DNA from: Trichomonas vaginalis G3
Lineage: Eukaryota; Parabasalia; Trichomonadida; Trichomonadidae
DNA length: 64,000 nt
Direction: 5' to 3'
Assembly: GCF_026262505.1 (NCBI RefSeq)
Contig: NC_067203.1
Span: 17,961,411 to 18,025,410 of the forward strand
Part shown: positions 37,840 to 48,623 of the stretch, in pieces
Layout: every line of letters begins with the position of its first letter
How positions within the stretch are numbered: position 1 is the first letter of the stretch
Notes under the pieces: model-generated
Told to the model about the DNA's origin: nothing
Database searches by the model: none
The model's input: the letters and a program-made list of their open reading frames with translations, nothing else
Made by a program: the position numbers and the translations under genes

Positions 37840-38389
37840 GCATTCGAATTTTCAGAACTTTTAACGTTCATGAAAATTTTGATTCTTTTTAGAGAAGGGA
37901 AAAAAAGAAATTTCGCGTTACGTTTTTTTCTCTCAAATAAAATTTAATTTAAAAAGCTAAATTTTATAATTTAACAGCATCTAAAGACTCGAAACAAATT
38001 TGCCAATCTCACAATTTTTTCAAAAGTTTATTTTTACTTTTTCATAGCAGCCTAACTCAACAAACTTTTTCACCCGAAGAAATTCGTTGATCCTTTTAGA
38101 AACGAGACTAATCTGGCCAAATGATAGAGTCCCCTATTTTTTCATCTATTTCCAGATTATACAGATGATTTATATCCATTTTCCCAATCCTCCTATTTCC
38201 GAGCACTCTTACCCTACCAAACTCATTTCAAAGAAGAAAATGCTGAAGCCCGCTAGGGCTTCAGCTTGTTCATCCCGAATGAGCCAAATTTCAATCATCA
38301 AAAAAAAAAATCCTTATTAATAAAAAACTGTGTCTGAGTGAAAGATCATAAACTTTTTAACTCTATTCAATAAACATAATTTTTTATTT
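37840..38389. other. Intergenic region with a GC-rich hairpin at 38242-38265
   Basis: About 550 bp without a convincing gene. GCTGAAGCCC-GCTA-GGGCTTCAGC at 38242-38265 is a perfect 10 bp stem in AT-rich surroundings. Similar short GC-rich hairpins occur near the Polinton ends and at 50373. Confidence 0.6.
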
Positions 38390-40381
38390 TCAAACAATAG
38401 AATTCCGCTTTGAAAGTACTTTATCAAATATGTTTGCAATTAAGCAACCAAAAAGATGTGTACTTTCTTCATCAATGTCAGGAACAATTGGATCTATAAC
38501 TTCAATTGAACCTGCAATCTTAGCATTTCTGCGGAAAGGAAATGCAATTGAGTTATGCGCATTTACTCCTAGATCAGAATACAATTTTTCCGGAAAATTC
38601 TCTCCTCCTTGCTTTCCACGAGTAATTTCACGATAATTATATGCAATTCCAGAGACACATTCATCAAAAGGCCATTTAACTGCTGTAGGAAGGAAATTCA
38701 TTGATCTTCCATCAAAAATAGCAATAAAGAATTTGGATGTTCCAAAGAAAGCGTTTGCAGCTTGGCGAGCAGCAATCCATGGATCTACACCATCACGGGC
38801 AACAACAGAAAGTGCGCTATACGTTGCATGAATGATGTTTGTAGATTTCATTTTAGATTTGGCATCATCTGACTCTTTTTGAACATATGTTGATACTTTG
38901 ATTGCATCAAATATAATTGGTGCTGCAGATTGCATGAAATCAGCATCTTCGTTTGAGAATATCGGCATTTTAAGTTTTGCCCTAAAAGCAACAATATAAT
39001 GGCCTCTTGTGATGAAGAACGACTTTGCTATGATCGATTTATTAACGAATCTTCCATCAATATCTTGGTTATACGAAGGATTATGTTGACCATGAGGAAT
39101 ATTGAGCAAATCTTGAGTTAAACCCGCCTGAAATGCAATGCCGCCTGTCTGACTATCAAACTCTTTGCCATCATTAAGGCGAGTCATTTTCTTGTAGCGA
39201 TCATCGAATAAATAAATTTCGCAAGATTCGCAGGGAACGATTTTCTGGATGTACGAAGTAATTTTATTTAGAGTATATTGTATAGTGGAAAAGTCTAATT
39301 CCGTAAATGCCCCTGAAATATTCGATGGAATTATTCTTGATTTAAATTTAGCAAAAATACGTTTCTGAACAATTGTCCTTGCAATTTTAAGAGTTTCTGT
39401 GTAGTAATTATTGAATGGAACCTGATTATTTTTCTGATCATATAATCCTCCGCATTGTATTACACAAACAATGTCATCATTGACATCTTTGACTGGTAGA
39501 AGTATCATGGACTCGATTCCACGCATTATTGGCAAATCTCTGTCAACACTGAAATTTGGATGATCTCCTGGATCAGATGTAACAATGTCATCATTGATTT
39601 TGAAGCAGTGTCCGATGATCGATTGCTCTATAGGTAGCAATTCCGATAAAGTCTGAGAGAAAAAGTAATTTGAATTGTACGTTTTTTCCCAAACTATGCA
39701 TTTGAGAATTGGTATTACTTTAGGGATAGTAGCTTCGATGTCTTGAATTGTTTCACATTGAGAAATTGCTTGAAACACGTTTGTTTCTATTACTAAATTG
39801 TTTACAAAAGTTGTAAGTTCTGAGGATTCAAGTATCAAGCTAACAGATGAGATAATTGATTCATCTAGTTTACCATCCATCTCTAATGTACGCAAAAAAA
39901 TCGGAATTGAGCTTAAACATTGCATTATAACTTCAGGTTCCATTGTTTTTAAGAGAGAAAGTGTTGCAAAGATAGACACTTCGTCTGGGAAATCTTCCTC
40001 TTCCTCTATTTCTGACATATATTCAACAGATTGAGGTTCTCTTTTTTCGATGACTTTTTTTTCTTGTGCAACATTGGGTATTTTGATTGTTCCTATTCTA
40101 GAATTGATTGTGTGATAATCAAATTTTGTCTTTTTAGGTGTTTTTTCTGATCTTTGTGAATTAACGATTCCTTTTTGCCTTCTTGTGGATTTTATTGCTG
40201 TTTTTCCATTAAGTGGTAGCTCTGGTATATCAACAGCGCCAACATTTCTAACTGATTTGATTGGAGCTGTTGATGATCGCGATTTTTTCATAAATTTTTT
40301 TGTAGATTTTTGCTCTTGAAACTGTTTATTTACAAGCATGTAAGAATTGTAAAAGTATTTGTATTTCTGCACATTATACAA
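38390..40381 (-). CDS. GAF-domain protein (up to 663 aa)
   Basis: The likely start is the Met at 40291 (MKKSRSSTAPIKSVRNVGAV); the longer form adds a Tyr/Gln-rich piece of doubtful coding value. The N-terminal 120 residues are basic and disordered. A helical region follows (FATLSLLKTMEPEVIMQCLS). Then there are two or three GAF-like domains: SMILLPVKDVNDDIVCVIQC GG with preceding DHPNFSVDRDLPIMRGIE, later FDSQTGGIAFQAGLTQDLLN, and near the end FPFRRNAKIAGSIEVIDPIV. GAF domains sense small ligands such as cyclic nucleotides. No catalytic domain (cyclase, phosphodiesterase, kinase) is attached, so it is probably a ligand-sensing adaptor. Confidence 0.72.
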   Translation of the reverse strand: MYNVQKYKYFYNSYMLVNKQFQEQKSTKKFMKKSRSSTAPIKSVRNVGAVDIPELPLNGKTAIKSTRRQKGIVNSQRSEKTPKKTKFDYHTINSRIGTIKIPNVAQEKKVIEKREPQSVEYMSEIEEEEDFPDEVSIFATLSLLKTMEPEVIMQCLSSIPIFLRTLEMDGKLDESIISSVSLILESSELTTFVNNLVIETNVFQAISQCETIQDIEATIPKVIPILKCIVWEKTYNSNYFFSQTLSELLPIEQSIIGHCFKINDDIVTSDPGDHPNFSVDRDLPIMRGIESMILLPVKDVNDDIVCVIQCGGLYDQKNNQVPFNNYYTETLKIARTIVQKRIFAKFKSRIIPSNISGAFTELDFSTIQYTLNKITSYIQKIVPCESCEIYLFDDRYKKMTRLNDGKEFDSQTGGIAFQAGLTQDLLNIPHGQHNPSYNQDIDGRFVNKSIIAKSFFITRGHYIVAFRAKLKMPIFSNEDADFMQSAAPIIFDAIKVSTYVQKESDDAKSKMKSTNIIHATYSALSVVARDGVDPWIAARQAANAFFGTSKFFIAIFDGRSMNFLPTAVKWPFDECVSGIAYNYREITRGKQGGENFPEKLYSDLGVNAHNSIAFPFRRNAKIAGSIEVIDPIVPDIDEESTHLFGCLIANIFDKVLSKRNSIV

Positions 40382-40639
40382 GTGGTAAGCAATGAAAAGA
40401 ACTAGGTTATATATCTTAGAATTGTAAAAATTTCTGAGAGATTAATCAAATTAGAGACTCAAAATATAAATTCAAGCATGTGAATGTCATTTAGTGTAAA
40501 TATATCTCAAATATAGTAATGATATACTATTCTTTATGATATAATTTAAGGATTTTCTGAAATGATTTTTATTATTTCCGAAATATCCTATTGAGAGAGT
40601 AAAAAGGATTAAGGTATTTATAATAAAACAAACAAATAT

Positions 40640-41902
40640 TTATTTTTGATTACTCAAAGGAATCATTGGAATTCTCTTTCTTTGAGGAATTCCTTTAGTA
40701 GTAACAGTTGTTGATGTAAGCATCTTTTCGAACTCTTTCTGTTTCTTTTGGATATTTTCCATGTCTCTAACGTCATTTTTCAATGAAATAATTTGTTTTC
40801 TTATTTCCCAAGGTTGTTTATCAAGAGTTACACCATCTTCAATCTTCTTAGATATAACATCATTCTGGCCACCTCTTTCTTCATAAACTGCACGAAATTC
40901 TCTTAATTCAAGCTGAAGTTGTTTTTTCTGTGCAGCCAAATCTTTTGCAACGTTTTCAAGGTTCTCAGCTTCCGATTTCATCTTCTGTAGACGCGTTTCT
41001 AGGTCTGTAATACGTGTACGATAGTCTCTGGACTTCTCTTGAATTGCAACAGTTTCGCATTGGAGTTTATCGATTTGGCGGTTGATTTCATTGATTGTCT
41101 TCTGTCCGTAGTCAATCTGTCGACGTACATTTGCTGTAAGAGAGTCTGTTTCGACAGATTTTTTAAGAGATTCAAATTGATCACTTAGTTCAACGAGAAG
41201 GACTTCGCTTTGTTGGTGCTTCTTTTGTAGTTCTTCAAATTCTTTGAGTTTGGGCTCGATCTTTTGTAATTGTTCTGTAAAATCACGAATATCTTCTTTT
41301 GCAATTGTTATTGAAGAAGAAAGATGCATAATACCCTTGTTATTAGTCCTCATTTGCTCCTCAAACTCTTTGATATCTTCTGATGAAGATTCGTGTACTT
41401 TCTTTAAAAATCCAATTTGTTTCTCTAAACGTTGACGTTCTGTCTCCCAAGTTTCCTTAACGCTTTGAGTTTTCTTTCTGAAGTTTTCCAGAGTTAATGC
41501 TGAGGCTTTATTTTGAGCAGTTAATTTATTATCTTGATCAAGACGAAATGTCATTTTTAATGAAGAAAGAGTAGTATACATCTTTTCTATTTCTGAATTA
41601 AGTTGTCCTGCAGCAAGAGTTTCTGCTCTGTAGTCAGCCAACGTTTGTTCTAATTTTGTACGTAAAGATTCAATTTCTTCTGGAGTTAAAGCTTGTTCAT
41701 TTTGCATTTGTTGTATTGGTTGAGTTGATACATGGCCAAAGTTATCAACGAGAGGAGTAACTTGAGTTTGCAATGCATTATATTTTGCACGCAAAGAGTT
41801 ATTTTCATCAAGAACGATCTGAAGCTGTTCTAATTCATGAATTTGCTTTGTTCGAAAATCTTCTTTGACAACATTCTCCTCAGGTGGGTTTGATTCAGTC
41901 AT
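40640..41902 (-). CDS. Long coiled-coil protein (420 aa)
   Basis: After about 20 residues the protein is almost continuous heptad-repeat coiled coil to residue 400: IHELEQLQIVLDENNSLRAK, RQRLEKQIGFLKKVHESSSE, IQEKSRDYRTRITDLETRLQ and similar. The tail is basic (TTKGIPQRKRIPMIPLSNQ). There is no motor, membrane or enzymatic motif. It neighbours DPCD, a cilium-linked gene, and trichomonads have flagella and a complex cytoskeleton, so a cytoskeletal or axonemal role is reasonable but unproven. Coiled coils of this kind cannot be assigned by eye. Confidence 0.7.
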   Translation of the reverse strand: MTESNPPEENVVKEDFRTKQIHELEQLQIVLDENNSLRAKYNALQTQVTPLVDNFGHVSTQPIQQMQNEQALTPEEIESLRTKLEQTLADYRAETLAAGQLNSEIEKMYTTLSSLKMTFRLDQDNKLTAQNKASALTLENFRKKTQSVKETWETERQRLEKQIGFLKKVHESSSEDIKEFEEQMRTNNKGIMHLSSSITIAKEDIRDFTEQLQKIEPKLKEFEELQKKHQQSEVLLVELSDQFESLKKSVETDSLTANVRRQIDYGQKTINEINRQIDKLQCETVAIQEKSRDYRTRITDLETRLQKMKSEAENLENVAKDLAAQKKQLQLELREFRAVYEERGGQNDVISKKIEDGVTLDKQPWEIRKQIISLKNDVRDMENIQKKQKEFEKMLTSTTVTTKGIPQRKRIPMIPLSNQK

Positions 41903-42326
41903 AATAAAAAAAAATTATTGGTGCAAAAAAAACGAAGAAATTTTGTAAATATTATTTGACAAAAATCTTGTGTAAATTGACAAAAATACATTCTAAGGTA
42001 CCTTCAAGGATTCTAACTTATATATCCCATTAAACGTCAGAAAAGAGTTTGATACTGATTGAGTAATGGTCTTCTTCTTTAATCTCATTCTCAATCCAGC
42101 CTGCATTTCCTTTCTATAAGTTCTATTTATACATCCAACCTCTTCACTTTAAATATCAATTGAGTGTCTCCTTCATTTCTTTCGTATTCCCGAAAAATTT
42201 TAATTCATTGTTACAATTTGCGAATAAACCTTCTATATGCAAAATTTTGGTATTCTAATAAAAAGCAAACTGAAAACGAATAGTTATGTAAGAAATACAG
42301 TTTATTTTATTGATAAAAAATTAAAT
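41903..42326. other. Intergenic region, nothing recognised
   Basis: About 420 bp between the coiled-coil gene's start and the end of DPCD. It contains repeated TTGACAAAAAT-like stretches (about 41956 and 41978) that could be promoter elements of the coiled-coil gene. No gene or repeat is seen beyond that. Confidence 0.4.
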
Positions 42327-42893
42327 TTAAACGCGGCAGTCTGGGTCTTTGTCTTCTTGTAATGGAAGACCGCGACGCCACTTGCAAAGCTCCTTATCTG
42401 CAGCAACAACACGTGGTGGTTTTTCATGTTGAATAACTAATGTATTGTAAGACCAAGCCCATTGTAATTTAGATGGAACAAACTTTTCTCCTTCTGGAGC
42501 ATCGATTCTCTTGAAGTATTTCTTGTTTGTTGTGCGAATTACAATTTGATTCTTTGGTTCATCAACAGTTACATTGTAAAAGTTAGCAGGATATGGAATA
42601 TTTCTAACTCTCCATTGCCATTCATTGTCTGTATCAAGGCGTAAGAAGACTGGGTTCTTAGATGAAGCAGAAATTGTCTCAACTTCTTGCTTCTGTTCAA
42701 TTGGTGATCCATATGTCCATTCCCATGGTCCATCACTGCCAGATGTATGACGAACTCTTTCTTTTCTTGCAAGGAGTTTGCCTGTATCAAGTTCGCAAAT
42801 GTCTACGACTTGTTTTCCTTCTTTTTCATCATAAACAATTGTTTTGTATCCTCCTGTGTTATAAGCAACGGCCTTTGGAAAAGCAATTGTCAT
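42327..42893 (-). CDS. DPCD: DPCD family protein (188 aa)
   Basis: Clear match to protein DPCD (deleted in primary ciliary dyskinesia). Residues 80-130 read NPVFLRLDT..EWQWRVRNIPYP..FYNVTVDE...IVIRTTNKKYFKRI, the hallmark block of the family; near the end LQWAWSYNTLVIQHEKPPRV VAADKEL corresponds to the conserved strand and KP..V..AE.EL motif. Length (188) is close to that of the human protein (about 203). DPCD is tied to cilia and to the R2TP/Reptin chaperone assembly of dynein arms, which fits a flagellated host. TTTCATTTTTTAATTTTCA before the ATG includes initiator-like TCA motifs. A housekeeping flagellar gene and a good host marker. Confidence 0.9.
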   Translation of the reverse strand: MTIAFPKAVAYNTGGYKTIVYDEKEGKQVVDICELDTGKLLARKERVRHTSGSDGPWEWTYGSPIEQKQEVETISASSKNPVFLRLDTDNEWQWRVRNIPYPANFYNVTVDEPKNQIVIRTTNKKYFKRIDAPEGEKFVPSKLQWAWSYNTLVIQHEKPPRVVAADKELCKWRRGLPLQEDKDPDCRV

Positions 42894-43252
42894 TGAAAAT
42901 TAAAAAATGAAATTAATAACGTAAATTTTGCCGACCATTTAAAATTCTCTGCACGCCCATAAAACTAAAGCTAAAAAAAATTCATATCATTCCATTGCAA
43001 TAAATATGAGCTCAAAGGATATAAGCACAGGTTCTCAAATCTGTATTTTAGCTATCATGTTTCGAAATTAATAAAGTTTCTCAATAATTATCTGATATTT
43101 CTTTCGTTTATTTTTTAATATCATATGAAATCCAAAAACTTGAACTATTTTAGAAGATATGATGTTACGAAGATCTTAGATATTTTTGAAATATTAAATT
43201 AACTCAGAAAGTAACATTTAAATTAAAAAATAAACATTCTTTTTTATAGATA
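42894..43252. other. Intergenic region, nothing recognised
   Basis: About 360 bp of AT-rich DNA between the DPCD start and the VPS53 end, both on the minus strand. It should contain the DPCD promoter. No ORF, repeat or hairpin worth naming. Confidence 0.4.
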
Positions 43253-45301
43253 TTATTTCCCAGATTGTTTCTTCTTCACTTCATCACTATAAGTCTGCAT
43301 CAATTGGTTAATCTGTGCAGTACTCAATCCTTTAGCACCCAAGAATGTCTTGAAGTCACTTGCAGAAGGTTTATTTGTTATTTCAACATACATTGTAGGC
43401 ATGTCTTCAGGGCGAACTAATAATACTCTAATTCCATGTCTTATTCTTTGAACTGTTTCTTTAATAAATTTCTCTTGTATTGATTCTGGTGCTGCTCCGA
43501 ACTGTTCTATTAGTTTCTTCTCTATATCATCAGTAGCCATTGCCAATCTCTCACGAGCCATTCCAACGTGTGGGTGCATGAAACTTTTCTCAATTATTTT
43601 GTTTACGAAATAAACAATGAACTGAGATCTGAAATAATTAAATGATTCATCTCTCATCCATTTCTTCAATACTGGTATAATCTGTTCTAATCCTTTGCAG
43701 ATGTTCTGACCAAAAACACACTGATTATCAGGACATGTCATCCAGTTGCCTGATTGTAAACTAGAAAATCCACTTTGACACTTCTCATTACAAATCATTC
43801 CGGAAAGTTCACGGACAAGACGTGCAAGGTTGTCGCCAAGTTTGTCGTCGATGTCGTCAACACGGACACCTGATTTCTGGTCTTCATTAACAAAACTACG
43901 AATACGGTTAGAAAGACCGTTGATGATAGATTTAAAGAACTGAAATGTGTTGATAGTTGCGCAATAAAGAGGAACACTCTTATCTGATGTGAGATTTGTC
44001 GGACGGTCGTTGAAAATAAGGTCCGTGTACTCAGAAATAGTGTTTTTAAGATGGAAGAATAAATCATAAAGAACGTTGTTGTCGTTGAAACCAGCACAGC
44101 GCTTGATGATGTTGTTCATGATTTCGACAAGTTCGTTTGATGATTTAAGTGTCTTGTCTGTGCTGTCGATGATTTTACTAGACTTCTGATGTAAATCTTG
44201 AACTTGTAACTTAAGTTTCTGGTTGATGCCAGCTAAATAAAGCTGAGTGTGTTTAGTGAATGCGGAGCCAATAAGACCAACAAATTTGTCGTCGTTCTTC
44301 CACTCTTGATTACCTTTCTCGTTGATGATGTTAGAACCAAACTCTTGTGAAAGAGCTTGTTCGAACATCGCTGTGCTCTCGAAGCCAATGGTGAAGTTTT
44401 CAAGTGTTGGTTTGCCTTTCTCGATGATTTCTCGAAGATGTTTTCGTGTTTCGATGCAAAAGTTAAGTGTAATGTTGTATGGCATTCGCCAGTTCTGTGG
44501 AATAACTTGTGAGTACTTATCTTTGTATTCATCTAATGAGTTTTTAAGCCATAGATATCGATCTTTCGTGTTTTGAAGGGGTGTCTTCTGGTATTGTTGA
44601 ACGTATGGCTCTAAGTACTTACTGCAGAACCAATCAATTGTGTCCTGCATGATTCGATCACCTAATGATTCGATAACTTTGAATGCGGGGGAAACTGAGG
44701 AGTCAACAATAGTAGAAAATAGTTTTTGGTCAAGGTCGTATGTGATTTTGCTTTTGATCTCGCGTTTGATCACTTCAAATCGTTGACGAACGTTATCAAG
44801 TTCTTGATTTGATTCAAAATCTTGGAAATACTCTAATAATGTAGTAAGTGCAAGAATTCGATCCGCACTTTCGGAGTAGTTGCATTGCTTATACATTTCT
44901 TCTAAGTCACTAACTGCAAAGGTTGTCATCTGTAAACGTTTAAGACATGTAATGGATTCGGTTAAATGCGTTTTAGCGTTGTCGTACGCTTTGATAGATT
45001 GACACATAGATGAAACTGTAAGTTGTGTGTTTGTGGCTCGACTTTGTAAACTGTCAACTTTGTCGTCGATTTCTTGGATTGTAGATGATGTTTCTTGGAT
45101 AATCTTTTGTGATTTGCTCGATAATGTGGAATATGTTCGAACTGCTTCTTTCATTTCTGAATCGAAATGTTTGATTTCGTTTTCGACAATAGATAAGATG
45201 TTAGGAAGAGTGTTGATAGAATCTTCGGTCGGAAAAAGTTCATTTAAAAATTGGATTTCATCAAAGTCTGCTGAAAGCAGCTTCGATTCAAAATTTTCCA
45301 T
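43253..45301 (-). CDS. VPS53: VPS53, GARP/EARP tethering complex subunit (682 aa)
   Basis: The N-terminus has the VPS53 pattern: DEIQFLNELFPTEDSINTLP (animal VPS53 has the FD..EYIN.LFPTEQSL form), a coiled-coil region, KAYDNAKTHLTESITCLKRL and YSESADRILALTTLLEYFQD. GARP tethers endosome-derived vesicles at the trans-Golgi; VPS53 is a CATCHR-type rod. The C-terminal half is helical and ends in a basic tail (DEVKKKQSGK). The length is shorter than human VPS53 (about 700-830), within normal variation. Two TTTGTCACTTTT blocks (45305-45316, 45325-45336) lie directly upstream of the start, between it and the divergent gene at 45463. Confidence 0.85.
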   Translation of the reverse strand: MENFESKLLSADFDEIQFLNELFPTEDSINTLPNILSIVENEIKHFDSEMKEAVRTYSTLSSKSQKIIQETSSTIQEIDDKVDSLQSRATNTQLTVSSMCQSIKAYDNAKTHLTESITCLKRLQMTTFAVSDLEEMYKQCNYSESADRILALTTLLEYFQDFESNQELDNVRQRFEVIKREIKSKITYDLDQKLFSTIVDSSVSPAFKVIESLGDRIMQDTIDWFCSKYLEPYVQQYQKTPLQNTKDRYLWLKNSLDEYKDKYSQVIPQNWRMPYNITLNFCIETRKHLREIIEKGKPTLENFTIGFESTAMFEQALSQEFGSNIINEKGNQEWKNDDKFVGLIGSAFTKHTQLYLAGINQKLKLQVQDLHQKSSKIIDSTDKTLKSSNELVEIMNNIIKRCAGFNDNNVLYDLFFHLKNTISEYTDLIFNDRPTNLTSDKSVPLYCATINTFQFFKSIINGLSNRIRSFVNEDQKSGVRVDDIDDKLGDNLARLVRELSGMICNEKCQSGFSSLQSGNWMTCPDNQCVFGQNICKGLEQIIPVLKKWMRDESFNYFRSQFIVYFVNKIIEKSFMHPHVGMARERLAMATDDIEKKLIEQFGAAPESIQEKFIKETVQRIRHGIRVLLVRPEDMPTMYVEITNKPSASDFKTFLGAKGLSTAQINQLMQTYSDEVKKKQSGK

Positions 45302-45462
45302 AAATTTGTCACTTTTAATTATTATTTGTCACTTTTTATAATTGATGTGAAAAAGAATTGAAAATTTCTATTTTAGTCTCAAATTATTATCATAAACAAA
45401 GACATAAAGAAAAGTAATACTTGAAGAATTCATTATGATTATGTTTTAATTATTCTTTACAA

Positions 45463-47622
45463 ATGAATTACACAGATATTGATAAAAGTTGTTATTCAAG
45501 TGACGGAAAAATTCTTACAAAAGTTACTGATACATCGCTCTACCTTAGAATATCATCCAAATGTGAAATTATCCAAGATAATTGCTTTAACGAACTCAAA
45601 ACTTTATCTTCCTTTTCATTTCAAGAAAATCCTAACTTAACGACAATTGGAAGTGATAGTTTTTCTTACTGTACAAATCTTGCCATAATAAATCTATCAT
45701 CATGCAACAAACTTACAAAAATATCTTCTTCTGCATTTTGTTTCTGCACTAATGTCAATCAGATACTTTTACCAGAAGGACTCTTTGAAATAGGAGTCAA
45801 TGCATTTCAATTTAATTATTACTTGACCAGTATAGTCATACCAGCATCTGTTAAAATAATAGGTAATTATGCATTTTATTACTGTTCTAGACTGCAAAAT
45901 GTTACTTTTGAAGAAGGAACAAATTTAACTTCATTAGAATATTTTGAATTTACTCAAACTTCAATTACTTCGTTTCAAATTCCTGAAAAAGTTTCTAAAG
46001 TCAGTGCAGTAGCATTTAAAGATGGACAATTAAAAAATCTTACAGTTCATGGTAATAATAACTACTTAACAACAGATGGAAATGCTGTTTATTCAAAAAA
46101 TGAAAGTATTTTATTTTTTATTTTAAACAAAACAGGATATAAAATTCCAACCTCAGTCACAACTATTGAAGAATATTGCTTTTATGAATCATCTATCAAA
46201 ACAATTATAATTCCAGCAAATGTGAAAAGAATTGTAAGATATGCTTTCATGAGTTGTCATAGTTTGATAAATGTTACTTTTTTAGGTCCAATAGATTACT
46301 TTGGTGATTGGGTATTTGCTGATTGTGAAAATCTTGAACTAATTAAATTCCCTAATTCACCAATGACTGTTAGTGGATGTGAATTTGTTACAAAGAATGA
46401 TTTGCCAAAAGTCAAATTGACATTCACTTGCAAAACTCTATTTTCATTAAAAATAATTTTCAGATATACAAATGTTTCAATTTCATATCTAAATGAACCA
46501 AATCTTATTATTACACCAGATTGCTCGATTATGAATTCTGATCAAACCATAATTTATGAATATTGGGGATATCTCTCTAGTATTACAATTCCTAAAACTG
46601 TTAGAAAAATCAACAAAAAAGCATTTGAAAACTCTACAATTGAGAATTTTTATTTCACAAAAGATTCTCAAATCATTGATATAGAAAATGATGCATTTAG
46701 AAATTGTTCAAATCTGAGATCATTTAATTATTCATTTCCTAATTTACAAACATTAGGAATGTCATCATTTAAAGATTGCATTAATTTACAATCAATTACA
46801 TTTTCATCACCACTTTTGACTGTTATGAATAATGCATTTGAGAATTGCATCAAATTAAATACTGTTAAAAATATTTCAAATATTAATGATAATTGTTTTT
46901 GTGGATGTACTAATTTAGAAAAAGTTACAATTCAAGAAGGATCAATAAGGATCGGAATTAAATCATTTGAGAATTGTTCTTCATTAGAAAGTATTAAAAT
47001 TCCACAATCTATTAAAACTATTTCCAAATATTCATTTCTTTATTGTAAGAAACTAAAATCAATTATATTCAATGAAACAAATTCACTTGATTTTTTTTCA
47101 ATTAATTCTATTTCAGAATGCAATTGTCTTACAAATATCAGTAATTTTTCATCAGATAAATACAAATGTATTGATAATACTTTATACTACAAAAACAATA
47201 CTAAATGGGAACTTATTTTTCATTTGAGTCAATCAAAAGACAAAGAACTCGACATTAGTTGCGATGTTATCTGTAGTTATTCATTCAATTCTAGCAACAA
47301 CATTGAGAAAATCAATATTACATCAGAAAGTGTTTCTGTTATTGAACATTACTCATTCAACAACTGTCTTAATCTCAAATACATCAATTTCCCACTTTCA
47401 GTTTCAGATGTTGAGACTCAAGCATTCCATGAGTGCAAATCTCTTCAATGTCCGCTTATTGAGAACACATCTCCTGGTTATGTTCAAATGATTGTTGATT
47501 CAGGAATTCCACGAAGACTTATGATTTCATGTCATATTGCTCATGTTTCCAAGAATCTTTTAAGTCTCAAATCTTTACGTTACCCTTCTATACATCTTTT
47601 CTGGAAACATCTTTCTAAATAA
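45463..47622 (+). CDS. BspA-like leucine-rich repeat protein (719 aa)
   Basis: Nearly the whole length is made of LRR_5 (BspA/TpLRR) repeats, for example AFENCIKLNTVKNISNINDN, SFENCSSLESIKIPQSIKTI and YSFLYCKKLKSIIF, about 23 residues each. No signal peptide or membrane anchor is seen, which is true of many trichomonad members. BspA-like proteins are surface or secreted adhesion proteins in bacteria and form one of the largest families in Trichomonas vaginalis. The start is the first Met after an AT-rich promoter shared with VPS53 (160 bp). It is the best lineage marker in the window. Confidence 0.88.
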   Translation: MNYTDIDKSCYSSDGKILTKVTDTSLYLRISSKCEIIQDNCFNELKTLSSFSFQENPNLTTIGSDSFSYCTNLAIINLSSCNKLTKISSSAFCFCTNVNQILLPEGLFEIGVNAFQFNYYLTSIVIPASVKIIGNYAFYYCSRLQNVTFEEGTNLTSLEYFEFTQTSITSFQIPEKVSKVSAVAFKDGQLKNLTVHGNNNYLTTDGNAVYSKNESILFFILNKTGYKIPTSVTTIEEYCFYESSIKTIIIPANVKRIVRYAFMSCHSLINVTFLGPIDYFGDWVFADCENLELIKFPNSPMTVSGCEFVTKNDLPKVKLTFTCKTLFSLKIIFRYTNVSISYLNEPNLIITPDCSIMNSDQTIIYEYWGYLSSITIPKTVRKINKKAFENSTIENFYFTKDSQIIDIENDAFRNCSNLRSFNYSFPNLQTLGMSSFKDCINLQSITFSSPLLTVMNNAFENCIKLNTVKNISNINDNCFCGCTNLEKVTIQEGSIRIGIKSFENCSSLESIKIPQSIKTISKYSFLYCKKLKSIIFNETNSLDFFSINSISECNCLTNISNFSSDKYKCIDNTLYYKNNTKWELIFHLSQSKDKELDISCDVICSYSFNSSNNIEKINITSESVSVIEHYSFNNCLNLKYINFPLSVSDVETQAFHECKSLQCPLIENTSPGYVQMIVDSGIPRRLMISCHIAHVSKNLLSLKSLRYPSIHLFWKHLSK

Positions 47623-48395
47623 AACTATATTTTTATTTTATTATAATGAACAAATGCCTTGCATTCTAACTTATTCCTCTGGAAATGCATTTTTAGAATA
47701 TTATGTGATAAGGTTTTTCATATATCAAGAATCTTCCATTGAGCTCTTGATACTTGATTCTATTCTAAGTGCTGATGGATATTATTAGATATTTAATCAT
47801 GACCCAAATTTTCCGAGAGGCAAACGCAACTCCTTCTACTAGTAGTTCTCGAATCAATAGAATGAATTGAGAAAAAGATTAATGTGGTTGTAAAGATTCT
47901 ATTGAAATGGCATTTATGCTCTGATTTTATTAGTTATTTGGATGTTCATCATGCTTGATGATGATACTAATATGTGAATTCGTTGAATTATCTATCATGT
48001 TCTGTGAAATTACGTCTTTCACTATGAGATCTAATGGAATTTCTGTAATTTATAAAATTTTTTGATATAATCAGACTCAGAATTACCCTGCACTATATAA
48101 AATGTCTCCTTCTAGTTGATTGTGACTTATGAATGAATATTGACAATGGGAGAATTAAAATATAGATAATGAAATAAACTAGTTGTACGCTAAATTTATA
48201 ATGTGATGTCTTTGTTAGTGTCTGTTATATCAAGATATTCAATTGGATCTGAAGATATATAGCAGGAATACATTTTGATTGATAGATAAAAATCGTTTTT
48301 ATTGTTTTCGTTTAATATCACATGGATGTACCCTCAATAAATTTTCCCCATCGATTTGTAAAATTCCACACTTTTAGCATTCTTAAATTGTTTAA
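47623..48395. other. Intergenic region, left part; nothing recognised
   Basis: About 770 bp between the BspA-like gene and the MITE remnant. AT-rich, many stops in all frames, no gene or clear repeat. Confidence 0.4.
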
Positions 48396-48472
48396 GGTTA
48401 AATTTCAATGATGCTTCACGCCAGTTGTCAAAAATTTGAATTAAAGTTAGATTGGCGTAAGTGCAGCCTTAA
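48396..48472 (-). mobile_element. MITE copy B, partial
   Basis: GGTTAAATTTCAATGATGCT through GGCGTAAGTGCAGCCTTAA matches the reverse complement of 26807-26883 over about 77 bp with scattered changes and keeps one complete end (TTAA at 48469-48472). The other end is missing or too diverged. Confidence 0.65.
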
Positions 48473-48623
48473 ATAAAAATAATATCCGGATTGAATGAGT
48501 TCTCGAATTTGAATAGGATTTAATATTTTTTGGGAAATTCTTAAACTCTTTGGTAATGATATTTCATAATTTATTAAAAATAAGGAAAAGTGACGACTTT
48601 TATACTTTGTTTTTACAGAATTC

